A stretch of DNA of 24,551 bases from Methanosarcinales archaeon (GCA_030672345.1 DAOVGO010000157.1:1-24551); one strand, 5' to 3'; counted from the stretch's first letter, positions 7,704-15,491 are shown. The notes: a model not told the origin generated them from the sequence alone. Translations and numbers: made by a program.

Positions 7704-8387
7704 ATGGATATATCCAACAACAACTCACTTCGCCGAATAATGTGCATTTTCATATCACTAACGCTCTGCACAGGGTTATGTGCCGGAGCGGATGCGAGAA
7801 CCTCAAAGACGACACTGGCAGAGGGAGAATCCCGTGATCTGGGGGGTGGCTACTCGATCACAGTCACAGAAATCGATATGAGAGCAGACAAAGCCACATT
7901 TAGGTTGATCAAGGACGGAAAGACTGTTGATTCTACGACTGTGAAAAGCGGCGAGCGGTTCAGACTTGTGTATGGTGAGAATTTTTATTTCAAAGCCACT
8001 CTGGATGCCATATTTGCCGGCACCACTACGACTCTGGTCAAGTTAACCGGCTGTGAGAGCGGGTACACATCAGGGACTGGAGACGAAGACACAACCGACA
8101 CGACACCCCCAACCGTGACAGAAAAGAGTCCAACCGGCGAAAACGTCCCGGTTACAACAGAAATAACCATAACATTCAGCGAACAGATGGACAGGGGATC
8201 GGTAGAGTATGCATTCTATATCTATGATTCTATGCAGAATAGAGTCTCTGGCAAGTTTAGCTGGGAGGGTGACACGATGATCTTCACACCGAGTTCCAAT
8301 CTCGACCATGACACACAGTACTTTGCATCTCTCTATGATGGTGCAATGGATCTGGCTTACAATAGCTTAGGGCTTGCCAGAAAATAA
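7704..8387 (+). CDS. secreted protein with S-layer-type and Ig-like (Big_5) domains
   Basis: The 227-residue protein starts at an ATG with GGGAGGT upstream. Residues 1-31 are a signal peptide (hydrophobic stretch, ending GADA). Residues about 36-115 match the Methanosarcina S-layer domain layout: EGESRDLGGGYSITVTEIDM, then RLIKDGKTVDS, then the DAIFAGTTTTLVKL strand. A Thr/Asp-rich linker (120-133) leads to a Big_5-like Ig domain starting TPPTV and containing TFSEQMD. It resembles the S-layer unit of the broken gene upstream, so the two are probably related envelope proteins. No membrane anchor is visible at the C-terminus, so it may bind the S-layer non-covalently. Its link to the radical SAM genes is by proximity only. 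Confidence 0.75.
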   Translation: MDISNNNSLRRIMCIFISLTLCTGLCAGADARTSKTTLAEGESRDLGGGYSITVTEIDMRADKATFRLIKDGKTVDSTTVKSGERFRLVYGENFYFKATLDAIFAGTTTTLVKLTGCESGYTSGTGDEDTTDTTPPTVTEKSPTGENVPVTTEITITFSEQMDRGSVEYAFYIYDSMQNRVSGKFSWEGDTMIFTPSSNLDHDTQYFASLYDGAMDLAYNSLGLARK

Positions 8388-8413
8388 CCTGTTAAAATTC
8401 GTGTCATTCGCCC

Positions 8414-8429
8414 ATTCGTGTAATTCGTG
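8414..8429 (+). repeat. ATTCGTG-type repeat, left arm at intron boundary
   Basis: ATTCGTGTAATTCGTG is a perfect inverted copy of 9233-9248. Its last bases overlap the first bases of the group II intron. Related ATTCG words lie just upstream (8398-8413). Confidence 0.75.
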
Positions 8430-9208
8430 TGCGACAAGAAGTCGCATCACAGATTGCCCTTGTGGCTACCCCTTCCATTCGGGGTAATCCTACTGCGGAA
8501 TGCGCGGATGGTAACGCCCGCGTGTTAAGCCCGCATGGACATGCGTGGAACAATCAGAAAGTCCGGGTTCTGGATCAACTGCCAGGATTAAAGACACTAT
8601 GAAGAAACGAAAGTTGAACCATTGTAAGAGTCGTAACACGAGACCGGGCGAAATTGGACTGATACGCTTGGACCAAAAGGTATGGAATCAGACTATAATG
8701 GCTACGAATACGTTATAGGGAATGGACGAGTGATTCTCGGCTTACAAATGGCTTCTAAGGTGTCTACAATTATCTGTGATGCGGAACTTGGTAAGCCATA
8801 TGCGTTCCCAAAGTATCCGGGTAGGAGCTCCGTAAGGGGTGACGAAGGCGCAGAGGGTAGAGGAATCGGTAAAAAGCGAATGGCAGCTTGTAATGAGTTG
8901 TATAGGGGTTCAAAATTTGCCCTAACCCGAAAGGGTGCTGACCTGACCGTGAGGCTGTTTCGCTGTATAAACGGAGGCAAACCTGCGAATGTAAGTAATT
9001 CAATTACGCCCAAAACAGGCGAGAGACTTACAGACGCTCGTATGAGTGTTAACGGGCTGCAAACCGGAATTACAAAAGCGGTGATCGAATGAGAACTGCT
9101 GCCCGATACAGAAAGGGCTGCGAGATGCTTGAGCGGTATGAAGGGAAACTTTCACGTACCGTTCTTAGACGAGGAGGCGCGAGTAATCGCGTCTTCTCAG
9201 TCTACGAT
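8427..9208 (+). mobile_element. ORF-less group II intron
   Basis: The 5' end reads GTGTGCGACAAGAAG, a typical GUGYG start (8427 or 8429). Domain I hallmarks follow: the blocks CAATCAGAAAGTCCGGGTTC and GGATCAACTGCCAGG, and the AAGAGTCGTAACACGAGACC stretch seen in compact introns. Domain V is at 9131-9164. Domain VI is a long stem (GAGGAGGCGCGA with TCGCGTCTTCTC) with a GTAA loop and a likely branch-point A at 9199, so the 3' end is about 9205-9208. No reverse transcriptase lies inside; short open frames here are incidental. ORF-less group II introns are known in Methanosarcina and depend on proteins supplied in trans. It interrupts no visible gene and sits between inverted ATTCGTG repeats. Confidence 0.82.
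9131..9164 (+). ncRNA. group II intron domain V
   Basis: This 34-base hairpin begins GAGCGGTA and ends TACCGTTC, pairing throughout with one G-U. It carries the AGC catalytic triad, a two-base CG bulge, and a capped upper stem (GAAGGGAAACTTTC). All features of an active domain V appear intact. Confidence 0.85.
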
Positions 9209-9232
9209 AAAATCACGAATGCAGACGAATAC

Positions 9233-9248
9233 CACGAATTACACGAAT
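9233..9248 (-). repeat. ATTCGTG-type repeat, right arm
   Basis: CACGAATTACACGAAT is the exact reverse complement of 8414-8429, about 25 bases beyond the intron's 3' end. The rest of the 9209-9392 gap shows only a short direct repeat (AATCCGAGTGTTTT near 9262 and 9365). Confidence 0.75.
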
Positions 9249-9392
9249 TTGCCTGCCGTGGAATCCGAGTGTTTTCACTGGAATTTTCGATTGTGCCCCC
9301 TTTCAGTACCCGGGCAACAGTTCTCATTCGATCACCGCCTTTGTAATTCTGGGCACCATCTAAAAATCCGAGTGTTTTTCGCCGATTGTCGA

Positions 9393-9690
9393 ATGTCGAG
9401 TAGAGCCCGATAGCTGCACCTCATGCCGTATTCTTGGCTTTGAGGTTACTATGAGCCCCCTCACAGAACCGGACGTGAAGTTTTGCCTCATCCGGCTCTT
9501 CAGAAGAACCCTCCCCATCATTTGTCGCTCATAACCAACACTACCGTTGCGGCTACAGTATCCCATCCCCCCGGCTTCACATCAGCCTGTTACCAGTACT
9601 TGGGTGTGGGGTTCAGTTCTGAGGTGGTGGCTAACCTTTCCTCAAGGCTTGGATTTTCAGAGCTGTGACAGTATGAACTTTGCTCGGCAC
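9393..9690 (-). mobile_element. group II intron remnant A (deletion derivative)
   Basis: On the minus strand the left end (GTGCCGAGCAAAG, about 9690) and the following AAAATCCAAGCCTTG block match remnant B near 13345. The right end has domain V at 9466-9498 (GAGCCGGA paired with TCCGGTTC) and a domain VI-like hairpin. It finishes CTACTCGACAT at about 9393. Nearly all of domains I-IV and any reverse transcriptase are missing. The last 62 bp (9393-9454) match 12833-12894 with two differences. It differs from the plus-strand intron at 8427 in sequence, so two intron families are present. Confidence 0.75.
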
Positions 9691-9860
9691 GCTCGCGGCA
9701 TTCGCCCCATTCACGATTTTAACAGGATATTCTATATAATATCTACTGAAATAAATTCTGATTCCGAGCCATCGTATAAACCGGGTATGTCAATTGTTGG
9801 GGGTCTCCTAACAGCGGCATGAGGCAGACGCAGGGTCCCGCCCGTGCCACCGACACGTGC

Positions 9861-9868
9861 TTATACTT
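9861..9868 (+). promoter_or_regulatory. TATA box for the PHP-domain gene
   Basis: TTATACTT lies 24-31 bases before the ATG at 9892, the spacing expected for an archaeal leaderless transcript, and supports that start over the GTG at 9844. Confidence 0.45.
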
Positions 9869-9891
9869 TCACAGACATCGAAATGATCACC

Positions 9892-10566
9892 ATGCGCTTT
9901 GATCTCCATATTCACTCCACGCATTCAAGGGACAGCAGATCGCCGATCGACTCGATACTGAAACATGCCGTGGATATCGGTCTTGACGGGATTGCGATCT
10001 GCGACCATGACACAACGAGGGGCGGGGTCATCGGAGAAGAGCGCGCAGAGGAACTTGGTCTCCCTCTGATCGTGATTCCCGGAATTGAGATAACGACGAC
10101 GAAGGGGCACCTCATCGCGCTTGGGGTGCGGGAGGACATTCCTCCGAAACAGACGCCGCAGGAGACGGTTGCACGCATACGCGAACTTGGTGGCGTCGTT
10201 GTGGTGCCACACCCGTTCAAGCGGTTGTGCCACGGCATCGGGGATTTCTCAGATCTGGATGTGGATGCGGTCGAGATCTTCAATTCAAGATTCATCACAG
10301 GGGAGGCAAACAGAAAAGCCGAGCGGATGGCGCTCGAGATGGGGATTCCCGCGGTAGCAGGAAGCGATGCACACGTTGTGCCGATGATCGGGTATGCTGT
10401 GACCGAGATTTCGGCAGAGCGCAATTTGCAGGCGGTTCTGGATGCAATCCGCGATGGAAAGACCCGGGTTTACGGAAAGCGCACACCCATCAAGGTCTTT
10501 GCAGCGCAGATGATCCGGGGATGGTGCCGGCGAGTGAAAGAGATACTCGGAATCAAGGTGGAATAA
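9892..10566 (+). CDS. PHP-domain metal-dependent phosphoesterase
   Basis: The 224-residue protein begins directly with the PHP signature, DLHIHSTHSRDS (His6, His8). Later metal ligands are DHD at 38-40, Glu66 in PGIEIT, His73 in GHLI, His107 in PHPF, and Asp159/His161 in GSDAH. PHP enzymes hydrolyse phosphoesters such as nucleotide 3'-phosphates or histidinol phosphate; this short single-domain form has no certain substrate. I chose ATG 9892 because it puts the first motif at the N-terminus and fits a leaderless transcript. The C-terminal 50 residues are basic. It stands alone between intron remnants and repeats. Confidence 0.88.
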   Translation: MRFDLHIHSTHSRDSRSPIDSILKHAVDIGLDGIAICDHDTTRGGVIGEERAEELGLPLIVIPGIEITTTKGHLIALGVREDIPPKQTPQETVARIRELGGVVVVPHPFKRLCHGIGDFSDLDVDAVEIFNSRFITGEANRKAERMALEMGIPAVAGSDAHVVPMIGYAVTEISAERNLQAVLDAIRDGKTRVYGKRTPIKVFAAQMIRGWCRRVKEILGIKVE

Positions 10567-11160
10567 GCATCGTCCCGGTGTCCCGGGGGCTGTCACGCAC
10601 GCCGCCCGTGTTGCAGATAAGCGTGATCGCTTAAAATCTACGCGTGATTCACTCACCTGCGTTCATCCGCATGCATCTGCGGTTGATTAAAGGAACGCCC
10701 ATCTGAAATTAACCGCAGTCTGTGAAACAGCGCCGAAGGCATGGGCACCGATAAACGATAGATGCCTCGACAGAGGGGGTTGGGGTATATCGCTTACACC
10801 AACGTTAAGGAGTTGCGCATAATTAATCTGCACAAATTAACTTCTTCGCGGACATATCTTGTAATTCCATTCGCCATGAAAATCAGAGACTTTTATTACT
10901 TTCTGGTCACTATGATTCGGTAGTGTCCCAGCCAGTAGTTGATGTGATATAACGTGGATTTTACGGTGAAATCACTCCAACACGCTTTGCCCAAAAATCG
11001 GCACCGGAAGATCACGAATGACACGAATGATGGAGATACGGACGATATTAACGAAACATTTTGGAATGGCTATCATCAACTACGTAGTAGGGCACTACCC
11101 GTTTTGTGGTGGTTGTTATCAAATTGCACAGTTGGCTCTGATAAAATTACACACTTGACT
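10567..11160. other. gap with short repeats and no gene
   Basis: No coding region is supported. An inverted repeat, CTGCGGTT (10677-10684) and AACCGCAG (10711-10718), lies in a sequence of the TGCGTTCATCCGC style that recurs between genes in many prokaryotes. Bases 10961-11004 are a dispersed repeat (see separate entry), followed by ATTCGTG-type words (CACGAATGACACGAATGATG). A reading frame that crosses this repeat and joins the ATPase is an accidental extension. Confidence 0.5.
10961..11004 (+). repeat. dispersed repeat, copy 1
   Basis: The first part (TTACGGTGAAATC then CTCCAAC) recurs at 12799-12819 with one change. The second part (TCCAACACGCTTTGCC plus an A-run, TC and GCAC) recurs at 13369-13396. 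The three copies bracket the mobile-element region. Confidence 0.7.
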
Positions 11161-11170
11161 ATGACAAAAC

Positions 11171-11202
11171 ATATAAATATGTACTACTTGAATAGTACAT
11201 AT
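11171..11202 (+). promoter_or_regulatory. TATA box and palindromic operator of the ATPase gene
   Basis: ATATAAAT is a strong TATA box. It runs into a perfect palindrome, ATATGTACTA (11177-11186) and TAGTACATAT (11193-11202), with a CTTGAA spacer. Transcription would start near 11200, giving a leaderless mRNA at ATG 11203. A repressor on the palindrome would block the core promoter. Confidence 0.55.
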
Positions 11203-12492
11203 ATGGATAAGCTGGAAGAGATCATTACAGAATTTCATAAAGAACCCCTCCCCCGATTGTTTAAAAGAGAGTTATCCGTTCCAGTAGACACTGACAAAGT
11301 GATAACAATAATAGGTTTGAGGCGTGTGGGAAAAACGTACTATCTCTTTCAAACGGTCCGGGAACTGATGGACAGGGGACTGGAAAAAAAGCGGATTTTC
11401 TACATAAACTTTGAAGATGAGAGAATAAGCGACATATCTGTAAACGATCTTGCCAGGATCATTGAACTGTATTACAAGATAAATCCGGATGCAAAGACAC
11501 TTTATCTTTTCTTTGACGAGATACAGCTGATCGACGGCTGGGAGCGTTTTATCAGGCGGCTGACCGAAAGGAAGAATGTCCGGATCTTTCTGACCGGTTC
11601 CTCATCAAAACTGCTGTCAAAAGAGATTGCCACGAGTCTCAGGGGGCGGACATTATCCTTTAACCTGTTCACGCTTTCCTTCAGGGAATTCCTGCGTGCA
11701 TTGGATGTCACACCCGGTTTCCCGCTCATCGAATCGGAAAGGGGTGCTCTGAAAAGATATCTTGATGAGTACCTGCAATCAGGCGGGTTTCCTGAACTGC
11801 TCGGGTACGACCGGATGGTCAGGTTGCGAACACTGCAGGAATATGTGGATCTGATCATCTACAGGGACCTGGTGGAGCGGTACGGTATAGAAAAAATATC
11901 TGCCCTGAAATTCATGATCAAATCCCTGATACGAAACTTTGCACGGGAGTTGTCTGTGAGGAAGTTACATAATTACATGCAGTCAGCAGGTGTCTCACTG
12001 AGCAAGACAAAGGTCTATGAATATTTCTCATATCTGGAAGATATAAATTTTATTTTCCTTATCAAAAAGTACGGAAAGGGAGTGAGAGAGGTCGAAGGAA
12101 GCATACCAAAGATATACCTGATCGACCTTGGATTTGTGACACTGCACGGGCTGGAAGATGTGGGGAGGAGAATGGAAAACGTGGTTGCGATAGAGTTATT
12201 GAGAAGAAAGAACTACTTTAACCCCCTGCTCGAAGTGTTTTACTGGAAGGACACGTACGGACGCGAGGTGGATTTTATTCTCGCCGAAGGTTCGGAGGTC
12301 ACGCAGTTGATACAGGTGTGCTACGATATTTCTGACCCATACACGAAGGACCGGGAACTGAAGTCGATCGCAAGAGCGTCGAATGAGCTGGATTGCAGCA
12401 ACCTGCTTGTGGTCACCTGGGAGTATGAAAGTGAGGAAGAGTTCAAGGGCTGTAAGGTTGGGTTTGTGCCGCTGTGGAAGTGGCTGCTTTAA
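11203..12492 (+). CDS. AAA_14/DUF4143 family ATPase
   Basis: From ATG 11203 the protein has 429 residues. An N-terminal AAA domain has Walker A GLRRVGKT at 38-45 and Walker B LFFDEIQ at about 102-108, with a sensor-like FLTGSSSKL near 129. The middle holds winged-helix-like helices (SKTKVYEYFSYLED). The C-terminal DUF4143 part has a nuclease-like fold core, FYWKDTYGREVDFI followed by QVCYDI, as in restriction-endonuclease-like domains. This family is abundant in archaea and often linked to mobile or selfish elements; its function is unsettled. A longer frame from 10954 would add 83 residues, but these translate a dispersed repeat and ATTCG words, so I reject it. An ATG at 11179 inside the operator is also unlikely. 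Confidence 0.85.
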   Translation: MDKLEEIITEFHKEPLPRLFKRELSVPVDTDKVITIIGLRRVGKTYYLFQTVRELMDRGLEKKRIFYINFEDERISDISVNDLARIIELYYKINPDAKTLYLFFDEIQLIDGWERFIRRLTERKNVRIFLTGSSSKLLSKEIATSLRGRTLSFNLFTLSFREFLRALDVTPGFPLIESERGALKRYLDEYLQSGGFPELLGYDRMVRLRTLQEYVDLIIYRDLVERYGIEKISALKFMIKSLIRNFARELSVRKLHNYMQSAGVSLSKTKVYEYFSYLEDINFIFLIKKYGKGVREVEGSIPKIYLIDLGFVTLHGLEDVGRRMENVVAIELLRRKNYFNPLLEVFYWKDTYGREVDFILAEGSEVTQLIQVCYDISDPYTKDRELKSIARASNELDCSNLLVVTWEYESEEEFKGCKVGFVPLWKWLL

Positions 12493-12722
12493 AAATCATA
12501 CCGCTCATGAGTCAGGGTTTTTGGTCCCAACATCCCTCCCAAAATGAATTGGGGGCGTCCTGCTAAAGGCGGGGATGTGGTAAATTAGACATTACCGGGA
12601 AACTCCGGACGAACCGAATGCCTGCTGGGTTCAGGTTGAGCGAAAAGGTCAGGGATTTTGTTTTAAGCAGGATACAGGTTGAAGTTCGGTAAGTGAATGC
12701 TTTCTTCGAGGGGAGATAAGGC
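12493..12722 (+). other. structured non-coding stretch, possible intron fragment
   Basis: No gene is visible. ACATCCC near 12528 can pair with GGGATGT near 12573, with an inner CCCAA/TTGGG stem. Downstream text (GGGAAACTCCGGACGAACC, then GTTGAAGTTCGGTAAGTG) resembles the internal domains of bacterial-type group II introns. No 5' end or domain V accompanies it on this strand, so it may be another fragment. Confidence 0.3.
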
Positions 12723-12941
12723 ATGGAACTGCCCATGAACACGGTTGTGATTCTTGCAAGCTATATTGGGTTTCCGATTGCAATAGGTGCATTCATCATT
12801 ACGGTGAAATCGCTCCAACTTTGCCACACCGGATGTCGAGTAGAGCCCGATAGCTGCACCTCATACCGTATCCTTGGCTTTGAGGTTACTATGAAGTCCT
12901 GCTCAAAGATCGCTTCGAGAATCTTCTTTAACGCCATCTGA
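12723..12941 (+). pseudogene. truncated small membrane-protein gene
   Basis: An ATG with GAGGGGAG upstream opens a frame for about 26 residues with one hydrophobic helix (VVILASYIGFPIAIGAFII). At 12799 it runs into the dispersed repeat and then intron remnant B read in the wrong direction, so all residues after about 26 are non-native. It looks like a gene start whose body was lost. The start could also be chance, because the preceding bases resemble intron sequence. Confidence 0.3.
12799..12819 (+). repeat. dispersed repeat, copy 2 (partial)
   Basis: TTACGGTGAAATCGCTCCAAC matches 10961-10981 with one change. It directly precedes the 3' end of intron remnant B. Confidence 0.65.
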
Positions 12942-13345
12942 ACAATCTTGTCCTCGACAGCCGGGATTCCGAGCGGTCTTTTATCGCCGTTTGGCTTTGG
13001 GATATAGCCTCGCATGACCAGGTGGGGCTTGTACTGCTTTGCTTTAAGCCGGCATACCAGATCTGCGATATTCGCATCCAGCTTCTCCGCGTATTCTCCT
13101 ACTGTTACTCCGTCGATACCGGTTAGGGCTTATACTGCTTTGCTTTAAGCCCCACCCGAAGGGCAGTTTTTACTCGATTTTTTGTGAAAAAATCGTTTAG
13201 GAAATCCTCGGTAAGTAAATGTGCTAATGACGTAAACTTACATTTCGGATCTTCCTTAGCTCTTAGAGTTATGGACATCAGTTCTAACCTTTCCCCAAGG
13301 CTTGGATTTTCACCAACTGGACAGTATGAACTTTGCTCGGCGCAC
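12831..13345 (-). mobile_element. group II intron remnant B with reverse-transcriptase N-terminus
   Basis: The minus-strand 5' end is GTGCGCCGAGCAAAG (13345 leftward), matching the GUGCG consensus, and is followed by a CAGTTGGTGAAAATCC block typical of domain I. After about 60 bases the reverse-transcriptase reading frame appears (13278 to 12893). That frame is then fused to the domain VI/3'-end sequence shared with remnant A (12833-12894). Domain V and most of the enzyme are deleted. It ends CTACTCGACAT. Flanks on both sides are dispersed repeats. Confidence 0.75.
12893..13278 (-). pseudogene. group II intron reverse transcriptase fragment
   Basis: The first 51 residues, from 13278, match intron-encoded protein N-termini (KFTSLAHLLTEDFL). 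They stop at 13123. A second frame continues with TGIDGVTVGEYAEKL and reaches RGYIPKPNGDKRPLGIPAVE and KIVQMALKKILEAIFEQDF, the conserved RT-0/RT-1 region. The words LKAKQYKP occur in both frames, showing an internal rearrangement. Everything after FEQDF, including the YADD catalytic motif, maturase and endonuclease domains, is absent. It cannot be functional. Confidence 0.85.
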
Positions 13346-13368
13346 TCGTGTCATTCATACATTCGTGA

Positions 13369-13396
13369 TCCAACACGCTTTGCCAAAAATCAGCAC
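13369..13396 (+). repeat. dispersed repeat, copy 3, touching the guaA 3' end
   Basis: TCCAACACGCTTTGCC, an A-run and a GCAC end match 10976-11004 apart from one indel and one change. The repeat contains the guaA stop codon (13390-13392), read on the other strand. Confidence 0.65.
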
Positions 13397-14922
13397 GGCT
13401 CGATCGTGGACGGCGGCTTGGACGAGATCGCATAAGCAACCCATGTCACGCCCCCGATCTCATTCGTGATCCGGCTGCTGATCTTCTCGAGCACGTCGTA
13501 CGGGAGCCTGACAAAGTCGGCAGTCATCGCCTCAACCGATTCCACCGCCCTGATGATGACGACGTGTCCGAGCGATCGTTCATCCCCGAGAACACCTGTC
13601 GCAAGGTCGTCTCCGACCATCGCAAATGCCTGCCATGTTTTATCGTAAAATCCCGACGCCCTGAGCTCTTCTTCAACGATCGCACTTGCGTCCCGGCAGA
13701 TTCGCAATTTATCAGGCGTCACCTCGCCGATGATCCTTGCAGCAAGACCCGGACCCGGGAACGGGTGGCGGATAACGATGCTGTCAGGCAGCCCGAGCAT
13801 CCTTGCGACCGCCCGCACCTCATCCTTGTAGAGGTCCCGTATCGGCTCGATCAGCCGCAGCTTCATCTCATCGGGCAGCGCGCCAACGTTGTGGTGCGAC
13901 TTGATGCGGGATGCAAGATCCGACGTCGCCGCGCTCTCGATGCGATCAGGGTAGATCGTGCCCTGCGCCAGAAAATCGACATCCCTGATCCGGGCTGCAA
14001 CCTCATCAAAGACCCGGATGAACTCATCGCCGATCACCTGCCGTTTCTCCTCAGGATCGCTTACTTTGCGCAATCTCTTTAGAAACCGATCTTCTGCATC
14101 GACGACCTCGAGATTCATCCTGAAATTGTCTTTGAACGTGCGCACAATCTCTTCGGTCTCGTTTTTCCGCATAAGACCGTTATCAACATAGATGCAGGTC
14201 AACAGGTCCCCGATCGCGCGGTGAATCAGAACCGCGACGGTTGCGGAATCGATTCCACCGCTCAAGCCCAGAATCACTTTTTCAGAACCGACGGTCTCCT
14301 TAATCTCCCTGATCGCACTTTCGATGAACGATTCCGGGCTCCAGTCCGCATCGCAGCCGCACATCGAGAAGAGGAAGTTTTTGAGCATATCTTCGCCCCG
14401 TGGGGTGTGCACAACCTCGATATGGAACTGAATTCCGTAAATATGATCCTTTCGGAATGCGGCGACCGGTGAGCCCGCGGTGTGTGCGATGACATCGAAA
14501 TTTTCAGGCAGACTCCGGATCAGATCGCCATGTGACATCCAGACGATCTCTGTATCCTCAATTCCAGAGAAGAGATCAGTCTTGTCGTCCACAAAAAGTT
14601 CGGTCTTCCCGTATTCGCGCATACCTGCCTGTTTAATGTCGCCGCCCATGATATGCGCGATTAATTGTGCCCCGTAGCAGATTCCAAGTACCGGGATTCC
14701 GAGCTTGAGTATTTCAGGGTCGCATACCGGGGCACCATCTGCGTATATGCTGGACGGACCTCCTGACAGGATGATTGCCGCCGGATTCATCTCTTTGATC
14801 GTTTCATAGGGTATGGTGTGCGGGATTAATTCGGCATACACCCCGAGGTTCCTGCACCTCCGCACAATCAGGTGGCTATACTGACCCCCAAAGTCCATGA
14901 CAGCTATGAGTTGTTTCTCCAT
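13390..14922 (-). CDS. guaA: GMP synthase (glutamine-hydrolysing), single chain
   Basis: The enzyme converts XMP to GMP using glutamine and ATP, the last step of guanine nucleotide synthesis. The 510 residues hold all three parts: a class I glutamine amidotransferase (about 1-190; nucleophile Cys82 in GICYGAQ, His167 and Glu169), an ATP-pyrophosphatase (SGGIDS at 221-226), and the C-terminal dimerisation domain (GPGLAARIIGEV). Two oddities stand out. Most euryarchaea split this enzyme into two proteins, so a bacterial-like single chain suggests acquisition. Also, the usual HPEV is HIEV here, though the catalytic His and Glu remain. The C-terminus ends PPSTIEPC instead of the common PPATIEWE, because a dispersed repeat replaces the last codons. 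It lies downstream of rps11 on the same strand. Confidence 0.95.
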   Translation of the reverse strand: MEKQLIAVMDFGGQYSHLIVRRCRNLGVYAELIPHTIPYETIKEMNPAAIILSGGPSSIYADGAPVCDPEILKLGIPVLGICYGAQLIAHIMGGDIKQAGMREYGKTELFVDDKTDLFSGIEDTEIVWMSHGDLIRSLPENFDVIAHTAGSPVAAFRKDHIYGIQFHIEVVHTPRGEDMLKNFLFSMCGCDADWSPESFIESAIREIKETVGSEKVILGLSGGIDSATVAVLIHRAIGDLLTCIYVDNGLMRKNETEEIVRTFKDNFRMNLEVVDAEDRFLKRLRKVSDPEEKRQVIGDEFIRVFDEVAARIRDVDFLAQGTIYPDRIESAATSDLASRIKSHHNVGALPDEMKLRLIEPIRDLYKDEVRAVARMLGLPDSIVIRHPFPGPGLAARIIGEVTPDKLRICRDASAIVEEELRASGFYDKTWQAFAMVGDDLATGVLGDERSLGHVVIIRAVESVEAMTADFVRLPYDVLEKISSRITNEIGGVTWVAYAISSKPPSTIEPC

Positions 14923-14993
14923 CGCAGGTATCTCGCTATTCTCTGCTCGCCATCTCTTGTGTATATCAATACGTCTCTAACATATCAGACGAT

Positions 14994-15023
14994 CATCCAC
15001 GCCTCAAATAATCGACGTGGATG
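14994..15023. promoter_or_regulatory. hairpin between rps11 and guaA
   Basis: CATCCACG pairs perfectly with CGTGGATG across a 14-base A/T-rich loop. It may end the ribosomal transcript or shape the guaA leader. No T-run follows on the minus strand, so a terminator role is uncertain. Confidence 0.35.
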
Positions 15024-15101
15024 TGTTATCTGAGATTTTTCGATCGAACGCCGGAGTAACCCGCTAAACAAGTTCCGGCAATCGTTAAAATCCGAAAAAC
15101 A

Positions 15102-15491
15102 TCAGATTCTTCTGCCACGGCGCCCGCCTTTTGACATGGTGCCGTCGTGCGGCAGCGGTGTCACGTCCTCAATTCTTCCGATGCGTATCCCGGTCCTTGC
15201 AAAAGCACGTATGGCAGCCTGTGCGCTCGGTCCCGGGCTTCGCTGTTTGTTGCCGCCCGGGGCTCTGATCTTGATATGAACGCCTGTAAACCCGCGGTTC
15301 CTCAACTGCTCCGCCACCTGGGCAACGATCTTCATCGAGATGTAGGGGGAGCCCTCGTCTCGCGCCACCTTGGTGACCATGCCGCCAGACGATTTTGCAA
15401 TGGTCTCAGCCCCGGTCAGATCGGTGACCGTGATGATCGTGTTGTTGAAAGACGAATGGATGTGCGCAACTGCCCATTTCTGTTCTGCCAT
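15102..15491 (-). CDS. rps11: small ribosomal subunit protein uS11
   Basis: The 129-residue product is archaeal S11, which binds the 16S rRNA platform. Recognisable stretches are AHIHSSFNNTIITVTDLTG near the start, SPGPSAQAAIRAFA in the middle and a basic tail ending GGRRGRRI. It starts 5 bp after rps4, with a GGAGG site inside the rps4 end, so translation is coupled. In most euryarchaea rpoD, rpl18e, rpl13 and rps9 follow in this operon; here the next gene is guaA. Confidence 0.97.
   Translation of the reverse strand: MAEQKWAVAHIHSSFNNTIITVTDLTGAETIAKSSGGMVTKVARDEGSPYISMKIVAQVAEQLRNRGFTGVHIKIRAPGGNKQRSPGPSAQAAIRAFARTGIRIGRIEDVTPLPHDGTMSKGGRRGRRI

Noticed and set aside
8682..9092. 136-residue open frame on the plus strand
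   Set aside because: It lies inside the ORF-less group II intron, has no ribosome-binding site and shows no protein motif.
9129..9413. 94-residue open frame across domain V and the intron end
   Set aside because: It crosses the catalytic RNA domain and repeat sequence; no protein features.
10954..11202. 83-residue N-terminal extension of the ATPase
   Set aside because: It translates a dispersed repeat and ATTCG words, lies upstream of the TATA box, and has no family match.
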